Origin: Pseudanabaena galeata CCNP1313
Lineage (GTDB): Bacteria; Cyanobacteriota; Cyanobacteriia; Pseudanabaenales; Pseudanabaenaceae
Direction of reading: 5' to 3'
NCBI RefSeq assembly: GCF_029910235.1
Contig: NZ_CP112874.1
Coordinates: 2,418,001 to 2,482,000 of the forward strand
Length of the DNA: 64,000 bases
Part shown: in pieces, positions 63,470 to 64,000 of the stretch
How the letters are laid out: every line of letters begins with the position of its first letter
Position numbering within the stretch: the first letter of the stretch is position 1
Notes under the pieces: generated by a model
Told to the model about the DNA's origin: nothing
Seen by the model: the letters and a program-made list of their open reading frames with translations, nothing else
The model's database searches: none
Program-made: the position numbers and the translations under genes

Positions 63470-64000
63470 TCACAAATCGAACGTTTCAAACTCTACAGGT
63501 TTAAACAGCATATTCCGATCAATTGCTGAAAAAACTTTATTATTTGCTCTGTCAGAAGTTATGGAACCACAAACTAACTTGGCGACATCAGCTCGATGGA
63601 TAATTCCCGCAACCGTAGGATCTTCCGTCAGCACAGCGTTACCTGTCGCAACTTCGGACTTCAATCCTCCTGGGCGAATAATTGTGTAGGTTAAGCCACT
63701 AGCAACTAGATGCTGTTCAGCTTTTTCTTTTTCTTTGAGAATTGGCCCCAATGTTAGCAACACCTGCGGTGCAAGGGCGACAATACTATTCCCTGCGCCA
63801 ATGGATGAAACAAGGATAAATCGCTGTACCCCAAATTTGACCGCCGCATCAATTAAATTTTTATTACCTTCACAGTCGGCACGTTCACCGCGATCGCTGG
63901 GCAAACCACCCATCGTCGTAATTACTACATCGATTGCACGACCATGTAGAGCCGATTCGATGTCAGCAGAATTTAAGCCATCACCAAGTACAACCTTTGC
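63470..64000 (-). CDS. NAD(P)-binding SDR/NmrA-like protein, N-terminus outside window
   Basis: The frame is open to the window end (177 codons seen). It contains IDVVITTMGG, then KNLIDAAVKFGVQRFILVSSIGAGNS, a KEKAEQHLVASGLTYTIIRPGGL stretch typical of atypical SDR/NmrA-type proteins, and RADVAKLV. The Rossmann nucleotide motif must lie upstream. Related plant and cyanobacterial proteins act as assembly factors or reductases. The start lies 7 bp before the LysM gene on the same strand. Confidence 0.82.
   Translation of the reverse strand, partial: AKVVLGDGLNSADIESALHGRAIDVVITTMGGLPSDRGERADCEGNKNLIDAAVKFGVQRFILVSSIGAGNSIVALAPQVLLTLGPILKEKEKAEQHLVASGLTYTIIRPGGLKSEVATGNAVLTEDPTVAGIIHRADVAKLVCGSITSDRANNKVFSAIDRNMLFKPVEFETFDL

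Overview
This window is cyanobacterial chromosome, most likely from a filamentous Pseudanabaena-like organism. The evidence is the very frequent GCGATCGC (HIP1) palindrome, Rcp1-like response regulators, a pyruvate kinase with a fused C-terminal PEP-utiliser domain, menF, and an adjacent ATP synthase beta/epsilon pair. The genus is an inference. Core genes are intact. The spacers and several accessory genes carry many small hairpin repeats, MITE-like elements and insertion sequences.

Layout. (1) 1-12.4 kb is a co-directional two-component block: a PAS kinase cut by the window edge, an Rcp1-like regulator, a receiver-kinase, a second regulator, a giant receiver/PAS/GAF hybrid kinase split by a 1299-bp IS4-type element, and a Cache-HAMP hybrid kinase. 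(2) 12.5-27 kb is mostly housekeeping: trmD, moeA, a group 3 sigma factor with a duplicated region 2, a RelE-like toxin pair, atpD-atpC, a DEDDh exonuclease, ribF, pyk, an iron alcohol dehydrogenase, a tyrosine phosphatase, Uma2, tyrA and rpmB. (3) 27-31 kb holds a 1044-residue LRR-Roc-COR-CHAT protein directly downstream of a DUF433/DUF5615 toxin-antitoxin-like pair. (4) 31-45.6 kb is mixed accessory: SGNH hydrolase, TPR protein, pseudokinase, histidine kinase, deacetylase, IS1634-like remnant, class D beta-lactamase, lone sugar permease, diguanylate cyclase, FTR1 and larB. (5) 45.7-50.6 kb has a long RluA-family synthase, selO, an ACT-domain protein and a GNAT. (6) 50.6-61.1 kb resembles a small defence island around rpmE-prfA-menF. 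It has an ATPase/DUF4276 pair broken by an ISKra4-family element, an intact DUF3696-ATPase/PIN pair, a frameshifted aspartic protease and a doubly broken P450. (7) The end has a tRNA(CAT), a membrane protein, a LysM protein and a partial SDR-type protein.

The most interesting systems are the intact ATPase+PIN-nuclease pair (57547-59354), which has the architecture of a Septu/OLD-like two-gene defence module with a PIN effector; the LRR-Roc-COR-CHAT protein, which combines NLR-like sensing, a GTPase switch and a caspase-like protease in one chain; and the ATPase/DUF4276 pair. Four IS/MITE insertions can be resolved to the base with target-site duplications (9 bp, 8 bp, 7 bp twice). A 113-bp MITE family is shown to be mobile by a 5-bp duplication inside the P450 gene. 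Conceptually removing the inserts restores the reading frames.

All family assignments come from reading motifs by eye. No database search was run.
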